Assembly (NCBI RefSeq): GCF_000576425.1
Contig: NZ_KK069989.1
Location: forward strand, 124,001 to 188,000
Origin: Brachybacterium phenoliresistens
Lineage (GTDB): Bacteria; Actinomycetota; Actinomycetes; Actinomycetales; Dermabacteraceae
DNA: 64,000 nucleotides
Reading direction: 5' to 3'
This document shows, piece after piece, positions 17,700-25,775 of this stretch (within the stretch, counting starts at the first letter, position 1; every line of letters starts with the position of its first letter). A model generated the notes under the pieces. It was not told where the DNA came from, ran no database searches, and was given only the letters and a program-made list of their open reading frames with translations. The translations under genes were made by a program, and so were the position numbers.

Positions 17700-18425
17700 A
17701 TGGACATCACCGACCAGATCGCCCTCGTCACCGGGGCCAACCGCGGCATCGGCCGCGAATTCGTCCAGGAGCTCCTGAATCGCGGTGCGCGCCGCGTGTA
17801 CGCGACGGCCCGCCGGCCCGAGAGCATCGCGGTCGACGACCCGCGCGTGGTGCCGCTGCACCTGGACCTCACCGACGCGGACTCCGTGCGCGCCGCAGCC
17901 CGGGCCGCGCAGGACGTCACCGTGCTGGTGAACAATGCGGGCATCTCCACCGGCGCATCCCTGGTCACCGGGGACCTGGCCGAGGTGCGCCGCGAGATGG
18001 ACACGCACTTCTGGGGGACCCTCTCCGTGATCCGCGAGTTCGCGCCCGTCCTCGCCGGCAACGGCGGCGGCGCCATCGTCACCGTGCTCTCGGCGCTGTC
18101 CTGGTTCTCCACCGCCCGGGCCGGCGCCTACGCCGCCGCCAAGGCCGCCGAGTGGAACATGACCAACGGCGTGCGCCTCGAGCTCGCCGCGCAGGGCACG
18201 CTCGTGCAGGGGGTGCTGCTCGGGGCCGCGGACACCGACATCACGGCGGACTACGACGGCCCGAAGATCGACCCCCGCGAGGTCCCCCGCCGGTCGCTGG
18301 ACGGTCTCGCCGACGGCTCGATCGAGGTGATCGTCGACGACTGGACCGCGATGGTCAAGGAATCCCTCGCCGGCGATCCCGCCCCGTTCTACGCCCGGAT
18401 GACGCAGCTGCTCGGCGCGTCCTGA
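17700..18425 (+). CDS. Short-chain dehydrogenase/reductase
   Basis: 241-residue classical SDR. NAD(P)-binding TGANRGIG (about residues 11-18), NNAGIS, catalytic Ser in VLSALSWFS and the YAAAK motif (Tyr and Lys, near residues 141-145) are all present. The C-terminal third (VDDWTAMVKESLAGDP) resembles SDRs annotated for quinone/ketone reduction. ATG 17700 follows AGGAGG. It is probably activated by the divergent MerR protein through 17584-17615. The substrate cannot be assigned. Confidence 0.92.
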   Translation: MDITDQIALVTGANRGIGREFVQELLNRGARRVYATARRPESIAVDDPRVVPLHLDLTDADSVRAAARAAQDVTVLVNNAGISTGASLVTGDLAEVRREMDTHFWGTLSVIREFAPVLAGNGGGAIVTVLSALSWFSTARAGAYAAAKAAEWNMTNGVRLELAAQGTLVQGVLLGAADTDITADYDGPKIDPREVPRRSLDGLADGSIEVIVDDWTAMVKESLAGDPAPFYARMTQLLGAS

Positions 18426-18472
18426 TCGGACCGCCGGGCCGCGCCGGTCACCGTGCCGAGGGGCGCCGGGGC

Positions 18473-19375
18473 CTACCGGTCCAGGCCCAGCTGCGCCAGG
18501 ACCTCCGCGACCCGGGCGCGGTCCGCTGCGGCCAGCCCGTGCACCGGCAGCGGCAGGCAGTCCGGTCCCGCCAGCCCCCTCTGCTCGGCGATCGCGGCGA
18601 CCACCCGCAGGCTGCCGCCGTGCTGCGCGAACAGCTGCCACAGCGGCTCGAGGCGCGCGGAGAGCTCGCTCGCCCGGTCGTCGCGGCCCTGCTGCGCCGC
18701 ACGGGTGATCTCCAGGGCCGGCCGCGGCAGCGTCCCGGCGATCACGGAGTACCAGACGTCGCAGCCGGCGATCAGGCCGGCCGCCCCGGAGGCGTCCCCG
18801 GAGACGCCGATGCTCACGTGCGCCGGGATGACGGAGCGGATCGCGGCGACGTGCGCGGCGGCCTCCGCCGGATCGGCCGGGACCCCCGGGATCTTGATCG
18901 AGGCGATGCCCGGCAGCTCCGCGATCCGCGCGTACAGGTCCCGGGTGAAGGTCACGTGGGTGGTGCGGGGGTTGTCGTAGAGGATCACCGGCAGCGGCGA
19001 GCTCTCGACGGCGGCGCGGAAGAGGTCCAGGATCTCGTCGTCGCCGAGGGGCTGGTAGGTCATCGGCGCCAGCAGCACGCCGCGGGCCCCGGCCGCCTCC
19101 GCATCGGCGATGTGCGCGAGGACCTGGCTGGTCCGCAGCGCCCCGACCCCGACGATCACGGGGACCTCGCCGGCGGCCTCGACGGCCAGGTGCGCGGCGC
19201 GCGAGCGCTCGGCGGCGGTGAGATAGGCGTACGAGCCGGTCGAGCCGAGCACGGTGATCGAGTCCACCGCGTGGGCGGCGAGGCGGCGGACCAGGCCGAT
19301 GAAGGCTCCCTCGTCCAGCGCGTCGTCCCGCAGCGGGGTGAGGGGGAAAGCGCTGAGGCCGGCGGGCACGGTCAT
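18473..19375 (-). CDS. DHDPS/NAL-family aldolase-lyase
   Basis: 300-residue class I aldolase of the DapA superfamily. It shows the strand LGSTGSYAYLT corresponding to the GTTGE loop, the Tyr in ILYDNPRTTH and the Schiff-base Lys in IASIKIPG. The canonical TTGE is changed to STGSY, so true dihydrodipicolinate synthase activity is doubtful. An N-acetylneuraminate lyase, KDG aldolase or 2-oxoacid-type lyase is equally likely. ATG 19375 overlaps the TetR stop (ATGA 19372-19375), so it is translationally coupled to, and regulated with, the TetR gene. Confidence 0.88.
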   Translation of the reverse strand: MTVPAGLSAFPLTPLRDDALDEGAFIGLVRRLAAHAVDSITVLGSTGSYAYLTAAERSRAAHLAVEAAGEVPVIVGVGALRTSQVLAHIADAEAAGARGVLLAPMTYQPLGDDEILDLFRAAVESSPLPVILYDNPRTTHVTFTRDLYARIAELPGIASIKIPGVPADPAEAAAHVAAIRSVIPAHVSIGVSGDASGAAGLIAGCDVWYSVIAGTLPRPALEITRAAQQGRDDRASELSARLEPLWQLFAQHGGSLRVVAAIAEQRGLAGPDCLPLPVHGLAAADRARVAEVLAQLGLDR

Positions 19376-20076
19376 CGGAGCTCCTCGGAGGCATCGAGCG
19401 CTCGGTCCCCGAGCCGCGTCAGCCACTGGATCAGCAGCTGCGTCTCGGCGCGGCCCAGGATCTCGGGATGGGAGGCGGCGATCTCGACGGCCGCGGACAG
19501 GGCGTTGTCCGGGCGCGTCCCGGTGCCGGTGATCGCGGCGATCGTCCCCTCGCGCACGGCGGCCGAGAGCTCGGGATCCGCGGCCGCGAGGATGATCTGG
19601 CGCAGCGTGACACCGATGTTCGTCACGAGCACGTGCGCCGCCGCCTGCTCCGCGGGCACGACCAGGCGGCCCTGCTCGGCCGCCCGGGTGGTCAGCGACA
19701 GCAGGATCGCGCTGGGGCGGGACTGCGGCGCAGGCGAGACGCCCGGGCTGACCTTCCCGTACATCAGGGTGTAGAACCCGGGGTTGGCCAGGCCGAAGGC
19801 GACGTGCGCGTCCCAGCCCGCGCGGATGTCCTGGATCGGGTCGCCGGAGGACTCCATCGCGGACTTCTCGCCGAGGTAGAGGTCGAAGCCCCGTTCGATG
19901 ACGGCGTCGACGAGTCCCTGCTTGGAGCCGAAGAAATGGTAGAGCGTCGGCATCTTCACGCCGACCGCGTCGCACACCGCGCGCAGGGAGAAGTCCTCGC
20001 CGGGGGAGGCGGCGATGAGATCGGCCGCCGCGACGATCAGCCGTTCCCGTGTATCGCCTGTCGCCGAGCCTGTCAT
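19372..20076 (-). CDS. TetR-family transcriptional regulator
   Basis: 234-residue TetR regulator with HTH at about residues 12-55 (AVCDAVGVKMPTLYHFFGSKQGL). A C-terminal ligand domain of the TetR_C_33-like type carries WDAHVAFGLANPGFYTLMYG. It starts leaderless from TAATGT 6 nt upstream. The three half-sites at 20080-20108 overlap that -10 and should be its own operator, shared with the divergent SDR-SnoaL genes. The DapA-like gene follows with an ATGA overlap. Confidence 0.92.
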   Translation of the reverse strand: MTGSATGDTRERLIVAAADLIAASPGEDFSLRAVCDAVGVKMPTLYHFFGSKQGLVDAVIERGFDLYLGEKSAMESSGDPIQDIRAGWDAHVAFGLANPGFYTLMYGKVSPGVSPAPQSRPSAILLSLTTRAAEQGRLVVPAEQAAAHVLVTNIGVTLRQIILAAADPELSAAVREGTIAAITGTGTRPDNALSAAVEIAASHPEILGRAETQLLIQWLTRLGDRALDASEELR

Positions 20077-20079
20077 GGT

Positions 20080-20108
20080 GCTACATTACCGGATGTAGCG
20101 TCGCTACA
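20080..20108. promoter_or_regulatory. Multi-half-site TetR operator
   Basis: Three alternating copies of GCTACA: GCTACAT (20080-20086), its complement ATGTAGC (20093-20099) and GCTACAA (20103-20109). They form one 15-bp palindrome TGTAGCG-T-CGCTACA (20094-20108) plus a second spaced dyad. The minus-strand -10 TAATGT (20083-20088) of the TetR gene lies inside, so binding would shut off the regulator and probably the divergent SDR. Confidence 0.75.
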
Positions 20109-20139
20109 ACGAAGTGTTTCACCGATATAGGAGCTGCGC

Positions 20140-20895
20140 ATGACCGAGCACACGCTCATGGGAAAGAACCTCCTCGTCGCCGGCGGGGCGAAGAACCTGG
20201 GAGGCCTGATCGCCCGGCAGGCCGCCGAGGCCGGCGCGAACGTGGCGATCCACTACAACTCCGAGCCGTCCCGGGCCGATGCGGAGGCCACGCTCGCCGC
20301 GGTCCAGCACGCAGGCGGCACGGGAGTCGTCCTCCAGGGGGACCTCACCGTCCCCGCGAACGTGGCCCGTCTGTTCGCCGACGCCGAGGCCGCGCTCGGG
20401 ACGATCGACGTCGCCGTCAACACGGTCGGCAAGGTGCTGCGCAAGCCGATCGTCGAGACCACCGAGGACGAGTACGACGAGATGTTCGACGTCAACGCGA
20501 AGGCCGCGTACTTCTTCCTCCGCGAGGCCGGCACGCGGCTCGCCGACGGGGGCCGGATCATCACGATCGTCACCTCGCTGCTGGGCGCGTTCACCGACGG
20601 CTACTCCACCTACGCCGGCGGCAAGAGCCCGGTCGAGCACTTCACCCGCGCGGCGGCGAAGGAGTTCGCGGGCCGCGGGATCTCGGTCACCGCGGTCGCG
20701 CCGGGGCCCATGGACACCCCGTTCTTCTACGGCCAGGAGACCCCCGAGCGCGTAGAGTTCCACAAATCCCAGGCCATGGGCGGCCGGCTGACCCGGATCG
20801 AGGACATCGCCCCGATCGTGCGGTTCCTCGCCACCGAGGGCTGGTGGATCACCGGACAGACGATCTTCGCCAACGGCGGCTACACCACCCGCTGA
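20140..20895 (+). CDS. Short-chain dehydrogenase/reductase
   Basis: 251-residue SDR with a slightly divergent cofactor loop GGAKNLGG (in place of TGxxxGIG), an NTVGKV stretch in place of NNAG, catalytic Ser in IVTSLLGAF and YAGGK (Tyr/Lys). The C terminus TGQTIFANGGYTTR is typical of FabG-like SDRs. It heads a two-gene unit with the SnoaL-like protein, opposite the TetR gene and its operator. Reaction unknown; loss of the classical NNAG motif means that cofactor use may differ from the family norm. Confidence 0.9.
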   Translation: MTEHTLMGKNLLVAGGAKNLGGLIARQAAEAGANVAIHYNSEPSRADAEATLAAVQHAGGTGVVLQGDLTVPANVARLFADAEAALGTIDVAVNTVGKVLRKPIVETTEDEYDEMFDVNAKAAYFFLREAGTRLADGGRIITIVTSLLGAFTDGYSTYAGGKSPVEHFTRAAAKEFAGRGISVTAVAPGPMDTPFFYGQETPERVEFHKSQAMGGRLTRIEDIAPIVRFLATEGWWITGQTIFANGGYTTR

Positions 20896-20909
20896 GAAGG
20901 AGCATCACG

Positions 20910-21239
20910 ATGGCAGACCAGACCGTTCCCGAACCCGTGGCCTCCTTCCTGGAGGCCGTCAACCGCCATGACGAGGCCGCATTCCTCGACGCCTTCGCCG
21001 AGGACGGCGCCGTCGACGACTGGGGCCGCGTGTTCACCGGCCGCGAGCAGATCAAGGGCTGGAGCGACGGCGAGTTCATCGGCGCCCGCGGCACCCTCGC
21101 CGTCGAGGAGGTCGAGGTCTCCGGCTCCACGATCACCGTGATCGGCGACTGGCGCTCCCAGCACGCCAACGGCAGGTCCCGCTTCGACTTCGAGGTCGAC
21201 GGCGACACGCTGACCCGGATGACCATCCGCGAGGGCTGA
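20910..21239 (+). CDS. SnoaL-like/nuclear transport factor 2-fold protein
   Basis: 109-residue NTF2-fold protein (VASFLEAVNRHDEAAFLDAFAED-type first helix, then the curved sheet ending RFDFEVDGDTLTRMTIREG). Such domains act as small-molecule isomerases/cyclases or simply bind ligands. It lies 14 bp after the SDR with GAAGGAG in the gap, so it is co-expressed with it under TetR control. A role on the same substrate as the SDR is inferred from the pairing. Confidence 0.85.
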   Translation: MADQTVPEPVASFLEAVNRHDEAAFLDAFAEDGAVDDWGRVFTGREQIKGWSDGEFIGARGTLAVEEVEVSGSTITVIGDWRSQHANGRSRFDFEVDGDTLTRMTIREG

Positions 21240-21349
21240 GCCTCCCCGGCGCGCGGCCGGTGCCGACGGGCGGGCCCCGCCCCGTCGCGGCGCCGGCCGC
21301 GCCGCTATTTCCGGTGACAGCGGCCCTCTGCTCCGACACACTGGGCGCC

Positions 21350-22099
21350 ATGGAGGACGTGGAGGTCATCGTCGCGCATTCCCAGCGGGCGACGCTGCGG
21401 GTAGGGGACGTGTTCCTGAAGGTCGACGGGGACCTGGAGCACGCCGAGGTCGAGGTGCAGGCCATGTGCCTCGCGCCCGTGCCCACGCCGACCGTCCTGT
21501 GGCGGGAGGCGCCCGCCCTCGCGATCGCCGCCGTCCCCGGCCGCGCGCTCGGGAAGCTCGGCGAACCCTCGAGCGCATCCCCGGCCGCGTGGAGGGCCGC
21601 AGGCGCGGCCATCCGGACGCTGCACGACGCGCCGCTGCCGCCCTGGTCGGGCCCTGATCCGGATGAGGTCGCAGCCGATCTGGACCGCGAGTGCGGGTGG
21701 CTGCTGGACCATGCCGTCCTCCCGGCCGACGTCATCCACCGCAATCGGGAGATCGCTGCGGCCGCGCTGCGCCCGTGGCCGCTGTCCTTCGTCCACGGCG
21801 ACCTGCAGATCTCGCATGTGTTCGTCGACCACGACGAGGTGGTCGGGATCATCGACTGGTCCGAGGCATCCTGCGGCGACGCGATGGCGGACCTCGCGAC
21901 GCTGACCCTCGGCCAGGAGGACCGCCTCGAGGATCTCCTCTCCGGCTACGGGGACGATGCGGACCGCGACGTGATCCGAGCCTGGTGGTCCCTGCGCAGC
22001 CTCACCGCGGCGCGCTGGCTGATCGAGCACGGCTTCGATCCGGACGCCCCCGGATGCGAGTTCGATGTCCTGAGAGCACGGGCGCGGGAGGCGCGATGA
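21350..22099 (+). CDS. Phosphotransferase family protein (APH fold)
   Basis: 249-residue kinase-fold protein. Beta strands with RVGDVFLKVDG carry the ATP-site Lys. The catalytic loop is FVHGDLQISHVFV, with Asp in HGD and a metal-binding Asp in IIDWSEAS. Shorter than aminoglycoside kinases and without their C-terminal specificity helices; substrate unknown. MED start at 21350 is chosen over an upstream frame extension that lacks family character. Its TGA overlaps an ATG (22096) that appears to be the original start of the HxlR gene. Confidence 0.85.
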   Translation: MEDVEVIVAHSQRATLRVGDVFLKVDGDLEHAEVEVQAMCLAPVPTPTVLWREAPALAIAAVPGRALGKLGEPSSASPAAWRAAGAAIRTLHDAPLPPWSGPDPDEVAADLDRECGWLLDHAVLPADVIHRNREIAAAALRPWPLSFVHGDLQISHVFVDHDEVVGIIDWSEASCGDAMADLATLTLGQEDRLEDLLSGYGDDADRDVIRAWWSLRSLTAARWLIEHGFDPDAPGCEFDVLRARAREAR

Positions 22100-22537
22100 C
22101 GACATACCCCATCGATGCGGAGCCGTTCGCCGAGGACGTCCGCCCAGGTCGCGGAGCTGGAACCATGCGGGCAGGAGGGTCACGTCGACTGCGGGATCCG
22201 GGACGTCCTCGATCGGGTGGGGGACAGGTGGTCGGTGCTCGTGATCGTCGAGCTCGCGAACGGCACACGACGATTCCGGCAGCTCCAGCGGGCGATCGAC
22301 GGCATCTCCCAGCGGATGCTGACCCTCACGGTGCGGCGCCTGGAACGTGACGGCCTGGTCGAGCGGACCGTCTACCCGACGGTTCCCGCGCAGGTCGACT
22401 ACCGGCTCACCGCGGCCGGAGCGAGCCTGACCCACCTCGTCCGAGCTCTGGCGGACTGGTCGCTCGAGCACCGCGACGGCATCGCCCGCTCCCGCGAGGA
22501 CTATGACGCCCGGCATCCCGGCCACGACATCCGCTGA
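22096..22537 (+). CDS. HxlR-family regulator, start region apparently frameshifted
   Basis: Winged-helix HxlR regulator. VDCGIRDVLDRVGDRWSVLVIVEL and FRQLQRAIDGISQRMLT form the HTH, and VDYRLTAAG the wing. The conserved part is open from 22115 (ATG, 140 aa), but that N terminus (MRSRSPRTSAQV) is not family-like. In the frame of the ATG at 22096, which overlaps the upstream stop as ATGA, the protein begins MTTYPIDAEPFAEDV. Skipping one base near 22140 joins it smoothly to AQVAELEPCGQ. So either one base has been gained here or the gene now uses 22115. The adjacent APH-fold gene may be co-transcribed. Confidence 0.8.
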
Positions 22538-22608
22538 TCAGCGACGTGGGCCCGCTCGCCCATGTCGCGAGGGGCGATGCCGCCCCCATCCGGCCCGGCG
22601 CGCTCCGG

Positions 22609-23184
22609 TCAGTCCTGGTCCGGATGCTCCCGGCCGACGTGCTCGAGCGGCGTTCCCGGGTCGAGCTCGAGGCACAGGGCGCGCAGGTGGGCGGCGAGCT
22701 CCTCGCGCCGGCCCTCGGGCAGGCCCGAGAGCAGCTCGTCGTCCTGAGCGAAGATCGCGCCGGCCGTCCTGTCCACGACCTCCTGCCCCTGGGGCGTGAG
22801 CGTCACGATCACGCTGCGCGACCGTCCCGGGGAGCGCGTAATCCATCCCAGCCCTTCGGCGCGCGCGATCCGCTGCGAGATCGCCGCCGGGGTCACGCCT
22901 TCCCGGGCGGCGAGAGCACGGGTGCTCAGGGCATGCGGAGTGCCGCTCCGGCGCAGCGCGCCCAGCAGATCCATCATGGCCGGATCCAGCCCCTGCGCGG
23001 CGAGCAGGCGGCGCCGATGGTCGCCGAGCACCTTGGCGAGATGCCAGATCCGCGTCACGATGCCGACGGAGGCGGGGTCCAGATCGGGGCGCTCGCGGCG
23101 CCAGGCCGCCATGATCTCGTCGGCGCGATCCTGCTCTGCCGACTCCCGGGGAGCCGAGGGCCGCGGTGAGGTCTGGTTGCTCAT
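22609..23184 (-). CDS. MarR-family transcriptional regulator
   Basis: 191-residue MarR protein. The winged helix lies at about residues 70-140 (LGALRRSGTPHALSTRALAAREGVTPAAISQRIARAE in pieces; wing SPGRSRSVIVTLT). A long N-terminal helix carries RIWHLAKVLGDHRRRLLAAQGLDPAMMDLL. It starts 6 nt after TAGGCT (23191-23196), a leaderless arrangement. It is divergent from the SDR at 23240 with only 55 bp between, so one operator there can control both. Confidence 0.92.
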   Translation of the reverse strand: MSNQTSPRPSAPRESAEQDRADEIMAAWRRERPDLDPASVGIVTRIWHLAKVLGDHRRRLLAAQGLDPAMMDLLGALRRSGTPHALSTRALAAREGVTPAAISQRIARAEGLGWITRSPGRSRSVIVTLTPQGQEVVDRTAGAIFAQDDELLSGLPEGRREELAAHLRALCLELDPGTPLEHVGREHPDQD

Positions 23185-23190
23185 GCTGCG

Positions 23191-23212
23191 AGCCTACATT
23201 AAGGTCTAAACG
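23191..23212. promoter_or_regulatory. MarR gene -10 (TAGGCT) with imperfect dyad, shared intergenic control region
   Basis: Minus-strand TAGGCT at 23191-23196 is 6 nt from ATG 23184. Beside it an AT-rich imperfect dyad (TTAAGGTCTAA, 23199-23209) stands out in the GC-rich background between the divergent MarR and SDR genes and is the best candidate operator. Confidence 0.5.
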
Positions 23213-23239
23213 ACCGGATCCCGAGCAGCGAGGAATGCC

Positions 23240-23968
23240 ATGCATGTGATCACCGGAGGCGGGACCGGCATCGGCCGCGCGCTCGCCCTGTCCCTGGCCC
23301 GCGACGGCCACGACGTGCTCATCGCCGGCCGCAGGGCCGCTCCGCTGGAGGCGGTCGCGCAGGAGGGGGCGACGGCCGGCGGCGGGACCATCACGGCGGT
23401 GGCCTGCGATCTCTCCACGCCGCAGGGCGTCCGAGCGCTGGCCGAGCGCGCCGGGACGAAGGTCGACTCCCTGGTGCACTGCGCAGGCGGGAACCCGGCC
23501 ATCGGCCGCCCGGCGAGCGCCACGCTCGAGGAGGAGGCGGCGCTCCTGGAGGAGACCCTCGCCGGCAACCTCGTCTCCGCGGCGCTGACGGTCACGGCGC
23601 TGCAGGGCGCGATGGGCGAGGGGAGCGCGATCGTCCTGCTCGGGTCGATCGCGGCCGAGCACGGCGTGGGCTACTACGGCCCGGCCAAGGCGGCCGTGGC
23701 CAGCTATGCCGTAGGACTGTCGGCCGCGCTGGGACCCCGCGGCATCCGGGTCACGTGCCTGTCCCCGGGGTACATCTCCGGCACGGAGTTCTTCGCGGGG
23801 ACCATGACCGAGGAGCGTGCCGAGGCCCTGCGGTCCCAGACCGCCTTCGGGCGCACCGGGGAGCCGGAGGACGCCGTCGACGTGCTCCGCTTCCTGCTCT
23901 CGGAGCGGAGCCGCCACCTGACCGGCCAGAACATCCATCTCGACGGCGGGGCGTTCACCACCCGCTAG
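23240..23968 (+). CDS. Short-chain dehydrogenase/reductase
   Basis: 242-residue SDR with TGGGTGIG cofactor loop at residues 5-12, DLS acidic turn, catalytic Ser in VLLGSIAAE and the YYGPAK motif. The C terminus LTGQNIHLDGGAFTTR is typical of FabG-like enzymes. NNAG is replaced by HCAGGN. Divergent from the MarR repressor at 23184, which probably regulates it. Substrate unknown. Confidence 0.91.
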   Translation: MHVITGGGTGIGRALALSLARDGHDVLIAGRRAAPLEAVAQEGATAGGGTITAVACDLSTPQGVRALAERAGTKVDSLVHCAGGNPAIGRPASATLEEEAALLEETLAGNLVSAALTVTALQGAMGEGSAIVLLGSIAAEHGVGYYGPAKAAVASYAVGLSAALGPRGIRVTCLSPGYISGTEFFAGTMTEERAEALRSQTAFGRTGEPEDAVDVLRFLLSERSRHLTGQNIHLDGGAFTTR

Positions 23969-23993
23969 TCCGTCCGAGTACCAGGATCGGACC

Positions 23994-24315
23994 ATGGACC
24001 CCGATCGCGGAAGCCGGCGCACGGCGCGGCTCCTCCTGGAGCCCCTCCGGGCCGAGGATGCGGCCGATGTGCTGCGCGTCTACGGCGACCCCGGCACCTG
24101 GCAGCACCTGCCGCAGGGCCGCATGTGCGACCTCGGGCAGGCGCACGCCCAGATCGAGAAATCCCTGGTCAGCGACCGAGCCCGCCCCGGCGCCCGCACC
24201 GTCGGGCGGACCCTCATCCTCCTCCTCGGCATCGGACGGCGTCCCTCGGGAGCGGATCTACGCCGACCGCGACCTCGACGGCGCGACGCTGCGGCGGCTC
24301 CTGGACGCCGGGTGA
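23994..24315 (+). pseudogene. Decayed GNAT N-acetyltransferase
   Basis: The first 65-70 codons from ATG 23994 read as a RimJ/RimL-type GNAT N terminus (TARLLLEPLRAEDAADVLRVYGD, then WQHLPQGR and IEKSLVSDRA). From about 24200 this frame becomes arginine/proline-rich nonsense. A different frame (24233-24315) encodes a plausible GNAT C-terminal tail, VPRERIYADRDLDGATLRRL, ending TGA 24313-24315. The acetyl-CoA-binding core in between is missing. This is best read as a gene remnant with an internal deletion plus a frameshift. Confidence 0.6.
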
Positions 24316-24378
24316 CGCCCCAGGGCTCCACGGTCAGGTCGGGCACGACTCCCCGGATGCGCAGGGCGCCGGTCGACC

Positions 24379-24402
24379 ATCTGCCCGGGAATCTGCCCGG
24401 GA
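24379..24402. repeat. 12-bp perfect tandem repeat
   Basis: ATCTGCCCGGGA occurs twice in direct tandem (24379-24390 and 24391-24402) in the non-coding stretch downstream of the GNAT remnant. Confidence 0.9.
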
Positions 24403-24417
24403 CGGCGGTGACGGGAG

Positions 24418-24490
24418 GCTCCGGACGACTGATCGATCGCAGCCCCTTCGGCGCGCGGGAAAGGGCCGCGATCGATCAGTCATCCGGAGC
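24418..24490. terminator. Long near-perfect hairpin, probable bidirectional terminator
   Basis: A 31-nt left arm (24418-24448) pairs with a 30-nt right arm (24461-24490), with one C/T-type mismatch, an A/G mismatch and a one-base bulge. The loop is 12 nt. It contains CTGATCGATCGC. It lies just before the stop of the convergent quercetinase-like gene (24500) and downstream of the GNAT remnant. No T-tract. Confidence 0.6.
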
Positions 24491-24499
24491 GCCGGGAGC

Positions 24500-25603
24500 T
24501 CAGACCCCCGGCGGCGGCCCGACGACCTCGACGTCCAGCTCCGCCTGCACGCGGCCGAAGGCCTCCGCCGGGAACGCCCGATCACCGATCTCCTGGTGCA
24601 CCGGGGCGTCCGTGGGCCGGTTCATCCAGTCGAAGAACGGCTCGAACACCTCGGTGGTGAGGATCCCCAGCATCTGGGTGTGATGCGCGGCGAACGAGAA
24701 CGAATGGATCGTCCCGGCGGGCGCATGGAGGAAGTCCCCGGGATGCAGGGCGATCTCCTGCCCGCCCGCGTGCAGGAGGATGCGCCCCTGCAGGCACAGG
24801 AAGTTCTCCGTGTGCAGGCGGTGGAAGTGCCGCGGGATGTACGGGGAGCGGCCCCCGCTGGTGTGCACGGCGAAGAAGGAGCCGCCGGTGTGCCGTGCGC
24901 GGGCCAGGAACGTGTTCAGCTGGTCCAGGCTCTCGAGGTGCTCGCCCTCCCCGGCCTCGAGCACATAGGGCTGCGCCTCCGCGGGCAGCGCCGTCGCGAG
25001 GGAGGGCGGCGCGGCCGGCTCCGTGATGGCCTCGGCCGCGGCGGCGTCGACGTCCGGCAGCTCGTGGACCGCGATGCCGAAGCGGGCCGCGAGCTCTCCC
25101 GCCCGCGCCGCGCTGACATCGGCCGCATGCAGGTCGTACATCCGCCGCTCGGTCGCCAGGCCCAGCGCCGGCACCAGCCCGAAGGTGCTCGTGCCGCCGA
25201 GGACGGCCAGGAACCGGGTGCGGTGCGAGAGCAGCCGCAGGGCCGCGGGGGAGCCCGCGGGGATGGTCGCGCTGTCCCCGGGGACGAGGATCCGGGTCGC
25301 CCCGGCCAGGCGCAGCTGCAGCCGTCCCTCGGTGACGTAGAGGAACTGCGGATCGGCGTGGGAGATGCACGGGGTCGCCACGTCGCGGCCGCCGAGCACC
25401 CAGGCCGCCCAGAAGGCGCCGCCGGTGTCCTCGGGGCGGGCGATCACCGTGACCAGCGCGCGGCCCAGATCGAAGCGGTGCCCCTCGCCGTGCTCGAGCG
25501 CATAGGGCAGGCGGGCGCCGGGGAGGGCGCCGCGCAGGGGAGGGGTGGAGCGGACCGTCTCCAGGGACGGGATGTCGTACGCCGGCGGGATGTCGTATGC
25601 CAC
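24500..25603 (-). CDS. Bicupin quercetin 2,3-dioxygenase-like protein
   Basis: 367-residue two-cupin protein. Quercetinases of this type use a metal ion to cleave flavonol rings with O2. The C-terminal cupin has a full ligand set, HFHRLHTENF...then HPGDFLHAPAGTIHSF (two His and Glu, then His). The N-terminal cupin has weaker ligands (CISHADPQFLYVTEG). GTG 25603 is taken as the start because family members begin near AYDIP; the frame is open upstream but not protein-like. The first 12 codons contain a duplicated AYDIPx block (25565-25600). A TATCCT -10-like hexamer at 25708-25713 implies a 5' leader of about 100 nt. Actual substrate unproven. Confidence 0.85.
   Translation of the reverse strand: MAYDIPPAYDIPSLETVRSTPPLRGALPGARLPYALEHGEGHRFDLGRALVTVIARPEDTGGAFWAAWVLGGRDVATPCISHADPQFLYVTEGRLQLRLAGATRILVPGDSATIPAGSPAALRLLSHRTRFLAVLGGTSTFGLVPALGLATERRMYDLHAADVSAARAGELAARFGIAVHELPDVDAAAAEAITEPAAPPSLATALPAEAQPYVLEAGEGEHLESLDQLNTFLARARHTGGSFFAVHTSGGRSPYIPRHFHRLHTENFLCLQGRILLHAGGQEIALHPGDFLHAPAGTIHSFSFAAHHTQMLGILTTEVFEPFFDWMNRPTDAPVHQEIGDRAFPAEAFGRVQAELDVEVVGPPPGV
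25565..25600 (-). repeat. 18-bp in-frame tandem duplication
   Basis: Two adjacent 18-bp units (25583-25600 and 25565-25582) encode AYDIPP then AYDIPS at the N terminus of the bicupin protein. Only three bases differ. Confidence 0.85.
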
Positions 25604-25775
25604 GGGGGAGAGATCTCCTCGCGCATCGCTGGGGCCCGGGTCGTCGTCTCCGGCCGCGCAGGGCGGGCGGGCGCTGTAGAGCCTCTGAGGAACGATGCCT
25701 GGGCCGCAGGATAGCGGCCGCGGGACGCCCGGGAGAAACCGGGTGATCGCGCGATGGTGCAGGTCGGAGGGCATC

